A stretch of DNA of 64,000 bases from positions 71,961,771-72,025,770 of the forward strand of contig NC_080672.1 of NCBI RefSeq assembly GCF_030247195.1. Direction: 5' to 3'. The position numbers were made by a program, and so were the translations under genes. The stretch is from Topomyia yanbarensis (taxonomy: Eukaryota > Arthropoda > Insecta > Diptera > Culicidae). Positions within the stretch are counted from its first letter, which is position 1, and each line of letters starts with the position of its first letter. The notes under the pieces were generated by a model. The model worked only from the letters and a program-made list of their open reading frames with translations, had not been told where the DNA came from and did no database searches. Positions 1 through 11,612 of this stretch are shown piece by piece.

Positions 1-683
1 TTTAGTTCCACCTGTGACCGCATAGAGGGCGCCACTACTAACTTTTCATAGAAGAGAGATAGAGTATCAAGATGTTCAGAAGAAATACTGGAAAATGCCT
101 GTTCTATAACTTTGTAGAAGACACCAAATTTCTATCTCTCTCCGTTGAAAAGTTAGTGTTGGCGCCCTCTATGCGGTAACAGGTGGAACTAAAATTTTCT
201 AATCAAAGCATGACTCGTATTATTTACTATAATTCTTCTGAACATACCATTGAGCTAAACCTAACGATTATTTCACAAAAATGTTTAGTTCGTGTGAATC
301 GACTACTGATACACAACCATGCACTATTAGGCCCCATGCAAAACTGACTCAGACATCACTTCGTTAAAAGTTTAATAACTTCTTTTAACAAAGTCGGATT
401 TACTTGCAGTCTTCGACAAAGTTGTAGACAATTCAATTATCCTTCTTATTTTCACTTACAGTGATAATACGATGCATACAGTGCCACCTAGCGGCGAAAA
501 TGCGTGCTGGTGGGTTTTCTCCATGTAAATTGTTGAAAATTCCCATACAAATTTCAGGCCCGTTGGTCCGGTAGTTAGACTTGTCCGATTTGCTTCAAAT
601 TTGGTGCAAGTACTCCTGGTGGGACTAGGAATCGACGCAGAGGTGGGCCGATAGGGGTCATTTTTTTCCTGTCACCCTACTGT
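1..683. repeat. Dispersed repeat R1, copy 1 (with a 195-bp hairpin at its left end)
   Basis: Bases 1-195 fold back on themselves: the left arm (about 1-65) is closely matched by the reverse complement of about 130-195, both edges reading TTAGTTCCACCTG. The whole stretch to about 683 recurs at 63030-63668 in the same orientation, and its right part recurs inverted at about 25772-26090. Homology with the 63-kb copy ends at CCTGTCAC[C/T]CTA. No coding capacity is seen. It looks like a non-autonomous element with a foldback end. Because the window starts at the repeat edge, a target duplication cannot be checked here. Confidence 0.75.
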
Positions 684-832
684 GCACCCAGTGCATTAAC
701 GCAAGTGACGGAAGGTTATCGAAAAGTTTCGTGAAAATGAAAATTCCAGTAATGATGATGATTTTCCCAAACGGTTCGTTTTCGTGTGGTTTTTATTTGT
801 TCTTTTGCATTAGGATTAGCGATAATAATTCA

Positions 833-2030
833 AATCAAGAATACTACTGGGAAGTCACCTTTAGAAAAAGTCGATGTCGAAGTAAAATTTGAAACTATGC
901 ACGCATGTACTTCAGAGATAGCGTGATATCAGGAGCTGCGATTTCATTTCAACGCTTTTTTTGTGAAAAGGGCGATACTTACAAATGTAAACATAGGGCT
1001 TTTTTCTTACATGCGAATGAGGGCTTTGAAACGCAACAAATTAACCTAAAAATTTTGATTCTACGATATTGCTTTCTTAAACTACAGCAAAAAATACAAC
1101 GGGCGAAACTGTATTTTTGTTTGTTTATTTAAAGTTTCGCCCTCCACGCTCCATGCAAACAAACAGGGCGATACTTTTTTTTGCTAGCAGTTTAGAGGCG
1201 AAACTGTTATTTTCGTATTTTTTAGGATTATCAAACTGATACCAGCTGTAAATAGTAACAATGATCTCTATTGAAAAAACCCCGACGAAATCGGTGGTTT
1301 AAAACGGTAGTTATTGTAAAAAAACGTAAGGGTGATACTTCAATGCTGATAGATGGGACCGAAAAAGTAAAAAATCGCCAAAGGGGCGATACTATCATTT
1401 TGTCAATTTCAATAGCAAAAACAAATTTTAATTTAATAATTTCAAATACTTTATGAAGTTTTGGGTTTCGATCACTGAATCATGCAAGCTAGGATGTCAA
1501 AAAACACAATAGTTCTTAAATAGGAAATAAAACCAAGTCTGGAAATATTCACTGTTGATTTTCTTTGAATGGTATCACTGCTAGTATCGCCCTTTTCAAG
1601 AAAAAGCGTTGATTTCTCAGTTCTCAGTCGCGTTGGAAATTTGAGTAAAATATAAACTTCAAATCGATTAAAAAAAAATCGTTTTTTTTGTTTCAGTACA
1701 ATATATAACCCCTTTAGGAAAATTCAGTTTTCCCACCACAATATAGATATTTTATTAACAGAGCATTAACAATAATTCGTTGGTATGTCTATTTTATGGG
1801 CCATTTTTTCGCTTTCCCATTGATTTGGTTTGAGATTCCTAGCACTGATGTTGTCCTGTGCTGATTTGAGCGATTCTCTGAGTCCTGCCACTATCCCATG
1901 TAGTATGTGTTATCAAAAACATCGCGAAGCATCAAGTTCTAAATGCTCTCAAACGATATAATATCCGAAGAGTGATAAGAGTTATAAGAAATGTCTCATC
2001 ACACTGTTAGGTGGATTAAACACGTTTTTT
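833..2030. repeat. Direct repeat R2, copy A (GGGCGATACT-rich)
   Basis: About 1.2 kb that recurs with high identity at 6602-7795 in the same orientation. Homology runs from CAAATCAAG through a shared end GTTAGGTGGATTAAA. It contains eight occurrences of GGGCGA[T/A]ACT or its reverse complement, at about 970, 1101, 1133, 1166, 1195, 1330, 1384 and 1583; those at 1195 and 1330 have one mismatch. The short reading frames inside do not look like known proteins. The nature of the element is unknown; a non-autonomous DNA transposon with binding iterons is one possibility. Confidence 0.75.
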
Positions 2031-2039
2031 TATTATTAT

Positions 2040-2750
2040 CCACAAAATCGGAAATCGTCATCTTTAGTTTCAAAATGCCATCTGACTTCGATCTCGGGCA
2101 TCTACGTGCCAATCCCGTTCCGAAAGCACTAATATTGACTGAATTATTGAGAATTCCGCTGAACCTAAAGTCGCCATCTTGATGTTCAAAAGGAATCTCC
2201 AAGACCAGTCGTTATCCCTCATTCTGTAATTTTCTAAGTTTTTTACTTTCAAAAGAATATAGATTCTTTCCGCCAAAACCGTGTTTATTGCGCATTTTGT
2301 AGTTGCATTAACACTGTTTTTTTTTAAACGAAGTCCGCAATTATCGCGGTGATTTGCACTTTTTATACGGTATGTATCACCCGTGTAAAAAAAACCTAGT
2401 GTATATGTATTTTCGGTAAGTTGAAATCTTGGATCTTAAAATGGCTTCAGATGTAGACATCTGGAAACTGCTTAGTCATCCGGTTCCAACACATTCCATA
2501 TTGTCTCAGCTATTACAAAATATCTTCGGGCATTGATCTCTATTATACACTTATCAAGCCCGTTCCGACAATACCCATATTGATTGGGTTTTAGAGAATT
2601 TCACTTAACCGAAAGGTGCCATCTTAGTTTTCAAAATGATGTCAGGCATCGACATTTGGCGTCTAGGCGTTAATCCTGTTCTGAAAACACCCATATCCTT
2701 GAAGTGCCGACTTCAATCTTCAAGATTCGTCTACATTGTTCAAAAATTTT
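2040..2750. repeat. R3 units (TTTCAAAATGGC family) and an R4 stretch
   Basis: Several diverged copies of a roughly 115-bp unit carrying the landmarks 'gccatcttg.ttTCAAAATGgc', 'catctac.cgtcaa.cccgttcc' and 'accatattg'. Units are visible at about 2070-2270 and 2430-2720. At 2300-2405 a separate poly-T/ACACGG stretch (R4) ends in CCCGTGTAAAAAAAACCTAGTG followed by TA, resembling the end of the CACCCAGG element at 49461-51174. No gene is seen. Confidence 0.6.
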
Positions 2751-2864
2751 CTAAGTTTTTTGTACATATTTAAAAAGACTTAGAATGAATGCAGAAACCG
2801 TGGTATGTAATTGCGAAATCCGTGCAAACAAAATTCAAAAATCGTTCAAAGTCTTTTGCATTCA

Positions 2865-2985
2865 ATGTAACGCAGTATTTTTTTACACGGATTTTGAAAT
2901 TAACGCGTTTTTTTGCACGGATTCCGGAATTACCGCAGTTTTTTTACACGTTTTACGCAATTAACACGGTTTTTACATTTCTTAT
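2865..2985. repeat. R4 iterated poly-T/ACACGG stretch
   Basis: At least four spaced repeats of a run of seven T residues followed by ACACGG, GCACGG or ACACG, separated by 'gattttg/caattaac'. The same motif occurs at 2300-2400, 7790-7880, 49470-49760 and 51060-51180. No coding content. Confidence 0.6.
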
Positions 2986-3024
2986 AAAAGAAATGTATAG
3001 AATTCGCTCAAACTTTCAAGATTT

Positions 3025-3200
3025 TTTCCGAGGCCCGGAGGGCCGAGTCTTATATACCAATCGACTCAGCTCGACGATTTGGGACAATGTCTGTGTGTGT
3101 GTGTGTCTGTGTGTGTGTGTATGTAACGGACAAATTCTCAGTCGTGTTTCTCAGCAATGGCTGAACTGATCTTATCCAAACCAATTTTAAATGAAAGAAC
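3025..3200 (+). repeat. R5 repeat with (GT)n microsatellite
   Basis: The landmark GGCCCGGAGGGCCGAGT is followed by 'accaatcgactcagctcg', a GT microsatellite at about 3092-3122, and 'tctcagcaatggctga'. The same order of landmarks recurs at 4565-4760, begins at 4970-5045 and appears inverted at about 7890-7980. A short apparent reading frame across the GT tract is a by-product of the microsatellite. Confidence 0.65.
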
Positions 3201-4560
3201 TAAAAAACAGTATGAACGCTATTAATTTGTTTTTGATTCTGATGTTTAGTTTCCAAGATATGAATGTTTGAATGCGTAAAAACGGCGTTTTTTGCAGTTT
3301 TTTTGAATTATCTGCCGAAATTGACAATATAGATTAACAATTTATATGTTTTCAGACAGCTTTAACGAATACCTTTCGAACAAGCTATAGATTGTCGAAA
3401 TCGGACTATTATAAAAAGAGATATTTAACATTAAATGCGGACGAAAGATTTTTATCATTTCCCATTGCCAGAAATATGACCAAAAACATGTAATCTATTA
3501 TTAACGCCAAAACGGCTTATTTTAGGTGAATAGTATCTTCGGAGAATTTAATGGAGGCAATATGCCCTTTCTTTTGGTATAGTGCTTTTGCTGATTAATC
3601 TCCCTATGAGTGAGATATTTTCATAAATTTTTTTGGAAGTGATTATATCGAAATGATGCCTTCAGCAAATTTGTAGCTCTTACTTTTGCGAATAACTTTA
3701 CTGAAGACTTCAATTATCTATTTTGAATACTTTAAAAGTTATGGCTTGTTGTTTGTGGATTACCTTTTGTCGCCTATTTATTGTTCAATATAGTAATAAT
3801 CCATTGAAATAAGCCAAACATTATTACGATAAAACGAATTTTGTATTTCATTTTTCTGTCTATAACCGCTAGAAATAATCACCGAACACCTTCAAGTTGT
3901 CTGGAAGGAACTTGATAACTTATCAGTGCAAAAATGTTCATTTGTACGAACCTTCTGACTGCAATTTTTCTAACTTATAACCATCGGATCGATCTGAAAC
4001 CTTTCGGAAAATGAAAAGCGAAATAAATAACTCCAAGCAACGGCGTAGCCAAGAGAAGGTTTTGGGGTTTAATACCATACAACCCCCCTCCCCCCCACCA
4101 CAACCAAAAAAAATAATGGATTGAAGTTGAAAATTTATTGATGCAGACTGATTTAATTCAATATTACAATAACAATTATCTGATCCGTAGATTGATAACC
4201 TGTTGTTTTAAACATCATGAGGACTTTTGATAAATTGTCGGAATGGGGTCCTGATATGTAACTGATCTATTGGTCTTGATTTCACAGTTGTCTAATAGCA
4301 TCAATATCAAATTCCTGCATGAAAACATTCCAATAGAAAATTCCAGAGTTCTGTAATCAATCATAATCCTCAGATTTCTTTTCAAATTGAGCTCGCTTTT
4401 GTAGAGATGTACTGTAATAAGGGTCTTTATTTAATAGGAATCGAAGTTAAAATTGATTTAATGTCTATGAAACATAGAACTGCTCACCAAAAAATGCATA
4501 ACTTTCAACATTTGCTAAAAATGTTTTTGCCTTTCTCATGCACTCTAAAATTCATCAATC
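3200..4560. other. AT-rich intergenic DNA, nothing recognised
   Basis: No reading frame with family features, no tRNA-like fold and no clear terminal repeats were seen. There is a run of C residues at about 4081-4100. Probably decayed repeat sequence. Confidence 0.5.
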
Positions 4561-4564
4561 TAAT

Positions 4565-5060
4565 CCCGACCCGGAGGGCCAAGTGTTATATGCCAATCGA
4601 CTCAGTTCGTCGAGATCGGAAAATGTCTGTGTGTATGTATGTGTGTGTATATGTGTATGTGGAAAAAAATGTGACCTCGGTTTCTCAGAGATGGCTGGAC
4701 CGATTTGCACAAAGTTAGTCTCAAATGAAAGGTACAACTTTCCCATCGGCTGCAATTGATTTTTTTTATTGATTAGACTTCCGGTTCCAGAGTTACGAGT
4801 TGAAGAGTGCAATCACACATCAAATTCCCATATAAACTGAAATGAAACATTTGCAAAATCAAATTTGTATTTTTGATGCCAAATGACTTTAAAATGCATG
4901 AAACATTGAGATTTGATGTAAACTCGAAAAAAACAATGTTTGACAAAAATTGACTTTTTTGGACTTTTGCACATTTTTGCATTTCTCATATAGAAAGGTT
5001 ATGCAATCACTCTAAAAATCGACAATCATACCGGCCCGGAGGGAGTATGCAGTGAGGGGT
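4565..5060 (+). repeat. R5 repeats, second and third copies
   Basis: 4565-4760 repeats the R5 order: GGAGGGCC, CCAATCGACTCAG, GT-rich tract at about 4628-4664, 'tttctcagagatggctgga'. A further copy starts at about 4979 (GCATTTCTCATATAGAAAGG) and is cut short after CGGCCCGGAGGG at about 5043. Tandem placement of a dispersed repeat. Confidence 0.6.
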
Positions 5061-5965
5061 TGCTACTTTAAAATTAAAACTAGTTTAAAATTTCTTAACA
5101 AGTTGAAAATTTTCGGCAGGACCCGGACCTCCCGGATCTTTCTCCATGATCCGCCGCTGGTTTCAAGCGATGTTTCAGTATCACATAGTATCTCAAGATT
5201 ATGGCTGTTGATCCATTGTATGTATGTGCAAATCGTACTGAACATGTACTATTCATTTCCACCATTGTATTGAACATAATCAGCCATGGAATCGTAGTCT
5301 GGACAAATGAGAAAAGCACAATTGCACCACTAGGTGGATTAAAACAGGTTTTTATTTTGGGAATGCGTCGAGTTGAGACGAAAACGTAATATGATTAATA
5401 ACGAGGATAACACTTTCCGAATGTAGAGAGAAATTTATGAAAAATTACCATTTCCATTCGACTCTAGCAGGTCCTGATCGATTTTGATGAGCATTTGATT
5501 TTTGTTGTATGGCCATTTATATGTATAGGTCAAATGCTCAAAAACGGTAATTTAAGGTCAAGATAGCATCATTTTGAAACCGCCAATTTCGGAGGTTTAG
5601 TATCTTCGATGAGTTTTACAAACGTTAAACAGCGCATCATTCGATAAAATAATTTTGACGGTATATCGTCCAAGAAGTATTTATGGTGAATTTTCTCAGG
5701 TTAATATTCATGACTACAATAAAGTCTCAACAAATTCGCTAAAGACACGAAATCTGTTACTATTTTCTGAAAAATTAATTCTGCATAATTTAAAAACTTC
5801 AAAAATTACGGTTTCGGAATTATGCCGTTTGGATAGTATGATCGATTTTCATCAAACCCTCACCAAACCGAATTTCTGACTACGCCACTGACTTCAAGTA
5901 AGTAGAAACAAAGTCTTTCTACGATCGTTCACAAGAAACTTCTTCGAATGCTGAATATCTATTAT
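5060..5965. other. Intergenic DNA, nothing recognised
   Basis: Short frames on both strands without family signatures. At about 5331 the string GGTGGATTAAAACAGG resembles the right end of the R2 direct repeats, so part of this may be an R2 remnant. No gene supported. Confidence 0.4.
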
Positions 5966-5969
5966 AATA

Positions 5970-6267
5970 AATTGAAACCCCGATTTTATCAGCCAAATAT
6001 GAACACATGTTTGATGGGCTCTAGCAGACGAACAAGACTGAATTCGAGTAAATCCTTTCTTGAGTATGTTTCCTTATCATGAAGATGGAAATATGCAAAA
6101 ATAAAAAGTTCATCATAATCAGAAATAGTTATCAGACCACATCAAGGGACGGGAAGAATATTTTAACAATTTCAGTTTATTATAAAAAAAATTGACCGAT
6201 TTAGTCAATGTCCCTATTTTGTCAGCCTAAAATGCACCACGAGACTGATGAAAATGGGTCTTTATTG
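5970..6267. mobile_element. Decayed CAGTGAAGACCCG-type MITE
   Basis: The left end reads '..ttgaaaCCCCGATTTTATCAGCC' and the right end '..TTTTGTCAGCCTAAAATGCACC...GGGTCTTTATTG' followed by TA. The internal landmark 'gatgggctctagcagacgaac' matches the complete copy at 26276-26706. The left terminus is degraded, so the start is approximate. Confidence 0.55.
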
Positions 6268-6269
6268 TA

Positions 6270-6600
6270 TGTATTATTCACTGTGTTTCACATTAATAGG
6301 TACATTTCATTTTTGGGGATTTTTTATTGCTTCGAACTACAACAATTTTTAGGTAGTTTTCAAGGGACTATAGACTTTTTCCAAAATTTGGCGAACCTAT
6401 TCCAATTCGTATACCAATTAATTGGTATACTTAAGGGTTTATATGTTGCAGATAGAGAAAAAACTGAAATTCTCAGCTTTTTTCCTACACAATATTACGA
6501 AAGCAATTTTACCTAATAAGTTTGTGAAAATTATAAACTATTTGAAATTTTTTAATAGTTTTATTTTTTATTTAACCGCGATTTTTTAATAAATAGTGAC
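6270..6600. other. AT-rich spacer
   Basis: A 102-codon open frame spanning this area starts inside the MITE at 6208, is AT-rich and shows no recognisable domain. It is not supported as a gene. Confidence 0.4.
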
Positions 6601-6601
6601 C

Positions 6602-7795
6602 AAATCAAGGAAGTCACCTTTAGAAAAAGTCGATGTCGAAGTAAAATTTGGAACTATGCACGCATGCACTTCGGAGATAGCGTGATATCAGAAGCTGCGA
6701 TTTCATTTCAACGCTTTTTTGTGAAAAGGGCGATACTTACAATTGTAAACATAAGGCTTTTTTCATACATGCGAATGGGGGCTTTGAAACGCAACAAATT
6801 AACCTAAAAATTTGGATTCTACGATATTGCTTTCTTAAACTACGCAAAAAATACAACGGGCGAAACTGTATTGTTTATTTAAAGTTTCGCCCTCCACGCT
6901 CCATGCAAACAAACAGGGCGATACTTTTTTTGCTAGCAGTTTTGAGGCGAAACTGTTTTTTTCGTATTTTTTAGGAATATTAAGCTGATACCAGCTGTAA
7001 ATAGTAACAATGATCGCTATTGAAAAAACCCGGACGAAATCGGTGGTGTAAAACGTTAGTTATTGTAAAAAAACGTAAGGGCGATACTTCAATGCTGATA
7101 GGTGGGACTGAAAAAGTAAACAATCGCCAAAGGGGCGATACTACCATTTTGTCAATTTGAATAGCAAAAACAAATTTTAATTTAATAATTTCAAATACTT
7201 TATAAAGTTTTGGGTTTCGATCACTGAATCATGCAATCAAGAATGTAAAAAAAAACACAATAGCTCCTAAATAGGAAATAAAACCAAGTCTGGAAATATT
7301 CACTGTTGATTTTCTTTGAATGGTATCACTGCTAGTATCGCCCTTTTCAAGAAAAAGCGTAGATTTCTTAGTTCTCAGTCGCGTTGGAAATTTGAGTAAA
7401 GTATAAACTTCAAAACAATAAAAAATCGATTTTTTTTGCTCAGTACAATATATAACCCCTTTAGGAAAATTCAGTTTTCCCACCTCAATGCATTGATTGA
7501 GGAATTTAGATATTTTATTAACAGAGCATTAGCAATAATTCGTTTGTATGTCTATTTTATGGGCCATTTTTTCGCTTTCCCATTGCTTTGGTTTGAGATT
7601 TCTAGCACTGATGTTGTCCTATGCTGATTTGAGCGATTCTCTGAGTCCTGCCACTATCCCATGTAGTATGTGTTATCAAAAACATCACGAAGCATCAACC
7701 TCTAAATGTTCTCAAACGATACAATATCCGAAGAGAGTGATAAGAGTTATAAGAAATGTCTCATCACACTGTTAGGTGGATTAAAAGCGTTTTTT
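6602..7795. repeat. Direct repeat R2, copy B
   Basis: Same orientation and order as 833-2030, including all eight GGGCGA[T/A]ACT-type motifs; the one at about 7079 is exact here but degenerate in copy A. It differs by small indels, notably a segment 'tcaatgcattgattgaggaattt' near 7485 that is absent from copy A. Both copies end at GGTGGATTAAA and are followed by poly-T/ACACGG (R4) sequence. Confidence 0.75.
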
Positions 7796-8025
7796 ACACG
7801 GATTTCGCAATCAACTCGGATTTTTTACACGGTTTTTTTTACACGGCACGTATCCCCCGTGTAAAAAAACCTTTGTGTAATTACATGACATTAGTGTACA
7901 TACATACAGACACACACATATACAGACATTGTCCTAATTTGACGAGCTGAGTCGGTGCGTATATGAAACTCAGACCTCCGGATCTCAAAGTTTCAAAGAT
8001 TGTGCCAATCTTATAAATTTGTTTT
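7790..8025. repeat. R4 stretch followed by an inverted R5 copy
   Basis: 7790-7880 holds repeated 'ttttttACACGG' units ending in CCCGTGTAAAAAAACCTTTGTG. 7890-8000 carries a CA-rich tract and 'gacgagctgagtcggtgcgtatatgaa..gacctccgg', the reverse complement of R5. Confidence 0.55.
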
Positions 8026-8029
8026 GCAA

Positions 8030-8325
8030 GAAATGAACAAATCCTTTGAATCACCAAAATAGTCCATTATTTGCAGAAAAAACTTCCGACTAAGGTAGTA
8101 GTCCATTTTTTTGTTTCAAGTAAAAATTACGGGCTGAATCTTGCGCGGAGTTTGAGTTGTCCGCAGCGAGTTGTTGCGCGATATTGTTTGTAAATCCTCC
8201 ATTTTATTTTATTTTGGCGCTCAAAAAAATATATATTCAAAAATATGCAAAAGAATATTTGTTTCCCTTGATGTTTCCGTGTTAAAAACCACATTTTTAT
8301 GAGCCACTAATGAGGAAGCCCTTAG
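8030..8325 (-). repeat. R6 dispersed repeat (uninterrupted copy)
   Basis: The reverse complement of this stretch matches 18213-18492 plus about 24694-24725. Landmarks in order on the minus strand are 'cctcattagtggctcataaaa', 'aagattcagcccgta', 'aaacttccga.taagg' and 'ttttggtgattcaaag'. In the second copy an I-like LINE sits between the last two, so this copy preserves the empty-site arrangement. Confidence 0.65.
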
Positions 8326-8734
8326 GGGCTGATCCCTTGTGATGCTTTTTAACAATCAGTGAAATTTCATTCGCCTAGTAAATCATTTGTTTAGAGTTTG
8401 CAAATTACAAAATCATCCCATAAGAAAAGATTTTCCAAAGATTTAGTTCCTATTATTCCTGGAAATACTATCTCAAAAACTCTTCGATGCTGCTGAAATG
8501 CCAACTAAACATCCCGTTTTACAAGTTGAGTCCGCTAATAATCTGTAACATGCTGTACTTTTCCACAAAAAATCCCAGAACCTGAACCACTGAAATAGGA
8601 AAATCTGTACCTTTGTAAAAATCGGTACTTGTGCTAGAACTGGAAGTGTTGAGTTTACTTCATCCTTCACCATGCACTCACACATGGCTATCAAGAGCAG
8701 TGGCGACATAAACAAAAGAGAACCGCTCAGGGTA
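8326..8734. other. Intergenic DNA, nothing recognised
   Basis: A 111-codon frame on the minus strand has no family resemblance and ends inside the hairpin to its right. No gene supported. Confidence 0.4.
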
Positions 8735-8885
8735 ATGGGATTTTCGATTGATTGACACCGGTGTAGTGGAGTGCACTGGAACTGCACCATTTTTGCACTT
8801 TCTAGCACTGGGTATGTTCCATTGACACTTCTGCTAGAAAGTGCAAAACTCCACTACACCGGTGCACATCTATCGAAAATCCCAT
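8735..8885. repeat. 151-bp hairpin upstream of ppk copy A
   Basis: The left arm 8735-8808 (ATGGGATTTTCGAT...TCTAGCAC) pairs with the right arm about 8831-8885 (...TATCGAAAATCCCAT). The left arm has an extra block of about 20 bp around 8771-8790. The core GACACCGGTGTAGTGGAG / CTCCACTACACCGGTG is strongly complementary. Likely a small foldback MITE about 160 bp from the gene start. Confidence 0.7.
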
Positions 8886-8984
8886 AAAATTGCTAGAGTA
8901 TGATAAACAGTTTTAATTTCCTTTTGCTGCACAGCGGATCACACTCACTGGTCCCTTACATGTCTTTTTGTACATCATTGTGTG

Positions 8985-9044
8985 CTCGTGATAAAGCATC
9001 CCGTTATAACCTTCATTCTACAGTAACCGTTTCAAGGCGAAAAG
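8985..9044 (+). promoter_or_regulatory. Proximal promoter and short 5'UTR of ppk copy A
   Basis: GTGATAAAGCATC (from 8988) contains a TATA-like ATAAA about 24 bases before an initiator-like TCATTC (A at about 9015). The ATG follows some 30 nt later. The block CTCGT.ATAAAGCAT...TTCATTC.AC.GT.AC is also present upstream of copy C and in diverged form upstream of copy B, while sequence further upstream is not shared. Function is inferred from conservation and spacing only. Confidence 0.4.
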
Positions 9045-10806
9045 ATGCCTCGAAGCAAATCGAAAGTTATTCGAACGAACGCCGGAAACCTTTTTCGAGA
9101 ATATTGTTCCTACGGCATGGTCCACGGAGTTCGCTACTTTAGCTGTCGGGAGAGAACCGGGTGCGAGAAACTGTTATGGATCACAGTATTCATTCTTTCA
9201 GTCGCAAGCTGTAGTTTATTGATTTTAAAAACCTACCGAAAATGGGATCAAACACCGGTAATAGTGAGTTTCGATGAGAAGGCCACTGGCATTTGGCAGA
9301 TTCCGTTCCCGGCGCTGACCGTTTGTCCGCAGACGAAGGCTGGTTCTTCCCTGCTCAATTTCACTCGTGAACACGAAGCCAACATCAAAGATGGAAAGGT
9401 TAGCCCAGATCAAAACATGTAAGTACAACCGCTGTGGATACAAAATCATCACAACTAACCGACATATTGTAATTCATCAGGACGGATAATTTTATTGCGA
9501 TGATTCAGGTGTGCGACCGAATTTTTTATCATCTGTTCCATGATACTGAAATCCTGCCGAACAAAACCAGCTCGGAGAGCTACGCTGACCTCATTGACAA
9601 CATGTCTGTCCCGATGCACAAGATCATTAATTTTTGTTTTTTCCGCGGTAGAAAATCCGATTGTGTCGACCTATTCTACAGGACCATAACCGAAGAAGGG
9701 ATTTGCTTCACTTTCAATGGTTTTTCTGCTGAGCAACTACTCCGTACGGAAGCGATTATATCGGAAGAAGAATTTGAAATGTCCGATCTGCGCGATGCAT
9801 CCGATTGGACTCTAGAGCACGGATATTCTCCACAGTCGGATCTCTCGTCCTACCCATATCGAACCGTAGCTTCCGGTTATTCTTCTGGACTTTCCGTGAA
9901 TCTAGTTTCTAAGGATCATAATTATGATTATCTTTGTGGAGGCCCGGTTCAAGGATTGAAGGTTTTGTTGCACTCTCCCGCTGACTATCCTCAGGTGTCG
10001 AAAAAATTTATTCGCGTCCCCATGAACCAGGAGGTCACCATCGCTGTCAAACCGCGGATGATTGTAACCGACGAGACGCTGAAGAATTATGCTCCCGAGT
10101 ACCGTCAGTGTTTCTTCAACCACGAACGCTACCTGAAGTTCTTTCGAGTGTACACCCAGAACAACTGCGAACTCGAGTGTTTAACCAATTTTACTCGTCG
10201 GCTCTGTGGCTGTGTTCGGTTCTCGATGCCTCGTTTCAATCGAACAAAGATCTGCGAGTCGAATAAGATCGATTGCATGATACAGGCGGAGAACGATTTG
10301 CTGGAGATGGACGCCGTTAGTCAGCGGAAGGACGGGGGGAACTATCGAGCGGAATGTAACTGCTTACCGTCGTGCACGTCGATACAGTACGACACCGAAA
10401 TCACACAAACGGACTTCGAGTGGGAGAGCTGGTTGCGGGCCTTCAAATTACCATTAAACAATTCCAAAGGGTATTGCTCGAAGCGAACCGTCGTGAAATT
10501 AAGTTTAGATAATCTTTCGTTTATTACAGGGTTCACATCTCCCGGCTCGGAATCTACTACAAGGAGGCGCAATTTCTTGCCTGGAAACGAAGTGAGCTGT
10601 ACGGATTGACGGATTTTTTGGCCAACTGCGGTGGACTGCTGGGACTGTGTATGGGCGTTAGTTTGCTTAGTTTGGTCGAATTGGTGTACTTTTGTACGGT
10701 TAGACCGTTTATGCTGGGGCGAAACACGAAGAGAAGGATTCCTGCGGCAAATGATAATGAAATGGCGGCCATCAATGCGCTATTAGCTGTTGTTGGCAAG
10801 GACTGA
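9045..10806 (+). CDS. Pickpocket-family DEG/ENaC channel subunit, ppk copy A
   Basis: Predicted amiloride-sensitive-type sodium channel subunit of the plasma membrane. Exons are 9045-9418, 9481-10470 and 10530-10806, with GT..AG introns of 62 and 59 bp; the spliced frame is 546 residues. Visible features: HG gating motif at residues 27-28, first membrane segment about 43-62, IPFPALTVCP at about 86-95, a large extracellular region with the Cys-rich signature CELECLTNFTRRLCGCVRF and CNCLPSCTSIQYD, and a second membrane segment about 490-512 containing the pore motif GVS (497-499). The ATG at 9045 is preceded in frame by a stop (TAA 9024-9026). If intron 2 is retained, the frame stays open to 10609 and would lose the pore. 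Closest relative in the window is copy C. Such subunits act in trimers in sensory neurons, tracheae or gut; the specific role of this one is unknown. Confidence 0.93.
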
Positions 10807-11612
10807 ATTTAATTGGTACACTTTCCAAGTAGCATTTCTAGTTTTATAGCACACTACAAGTGCAATCTAAGTTTTAAGGAAGGCTTCAAGAGTACCATAA
10901 AACCTTAATTGTTACTAGGGTTATCAAGTAAATCGAACATTGGGAACAAAGCATTTGAATTTTAAATTTTAACAATAATTTATTATTCTGAAGAAAAAAA
11001 AGTTCTATTAAGTGTTTTATTGCTTCAATTAAAGTCTATTTTTCAATTCTATCTTAGTTATTTACATTGAAAATTTACAGGATTTCCCATACGATAAAAA
11101 ATGTGGGCGTTTTCGACAAATATCTGTAATTTCCTAATTCCAACAACTCCATAGAGCATTTGAAGATTTGCAAAAATTTTGGAAAAAAGTTATTATGAAA
11201 AAATGATTTTTTTGGGTGCCTCCCACAAACAGCGTGCTTTGTCTCAAGACCATTACATTTTGGAGAGTTTAGCATGTTTTATCGTAGTAGAATTTTCTAT
11301 AACTTTGTAATTGATACCATAACTCTATCTCGAAGGTTTGTAGAAATAAATTTTCTATCTCCCCTCTTAGGTGGATTTATCTCAATTCAGTTTACATCAA
11401 AAGAAAGGAGCTTCCATTCTGAAAAAGTATTCCTAACCCATCAAATCACTAAAATCAACTCCAAGAGCACGATTAATTAAACGCCCGTTTTGGTATCATT
11501 GCGACCACTGTGCTTTGCGATAAAAAATATCGAGAAAAATTCGATTTTAACATTTTTTTTCGTATCATAAATCGGACTTCCAAATCACCCTGGGTTATTG
11601 CGGACCCCCACG
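10807..11612. other. 3' region of ppk copy A and AT-rich spacer
   Basis: The first 200 bases are probably 3'UTR and downstream sequence with several AATAAT-like strings (about 10973). From 11090 to 11400 there is unassigned repeat-like sequence ('ctataactttgtaattgatacc', 'aggtggattta') resembling parts of R1 and the foldback families. No second gene seen. Confidence 0.4.

Noticed and set aside
2789..3169. 126-codon frame containing a Val-Cys run
   Set aside because: It runs through an R4 poly-T stretch and the GT microsatellite of R5; composition artefact.
6208..6516. 102-codon AT-rich frame
   Set aside because: It starts inside a MITE and shows only Phe/Leu-rich low-complexity sequence.
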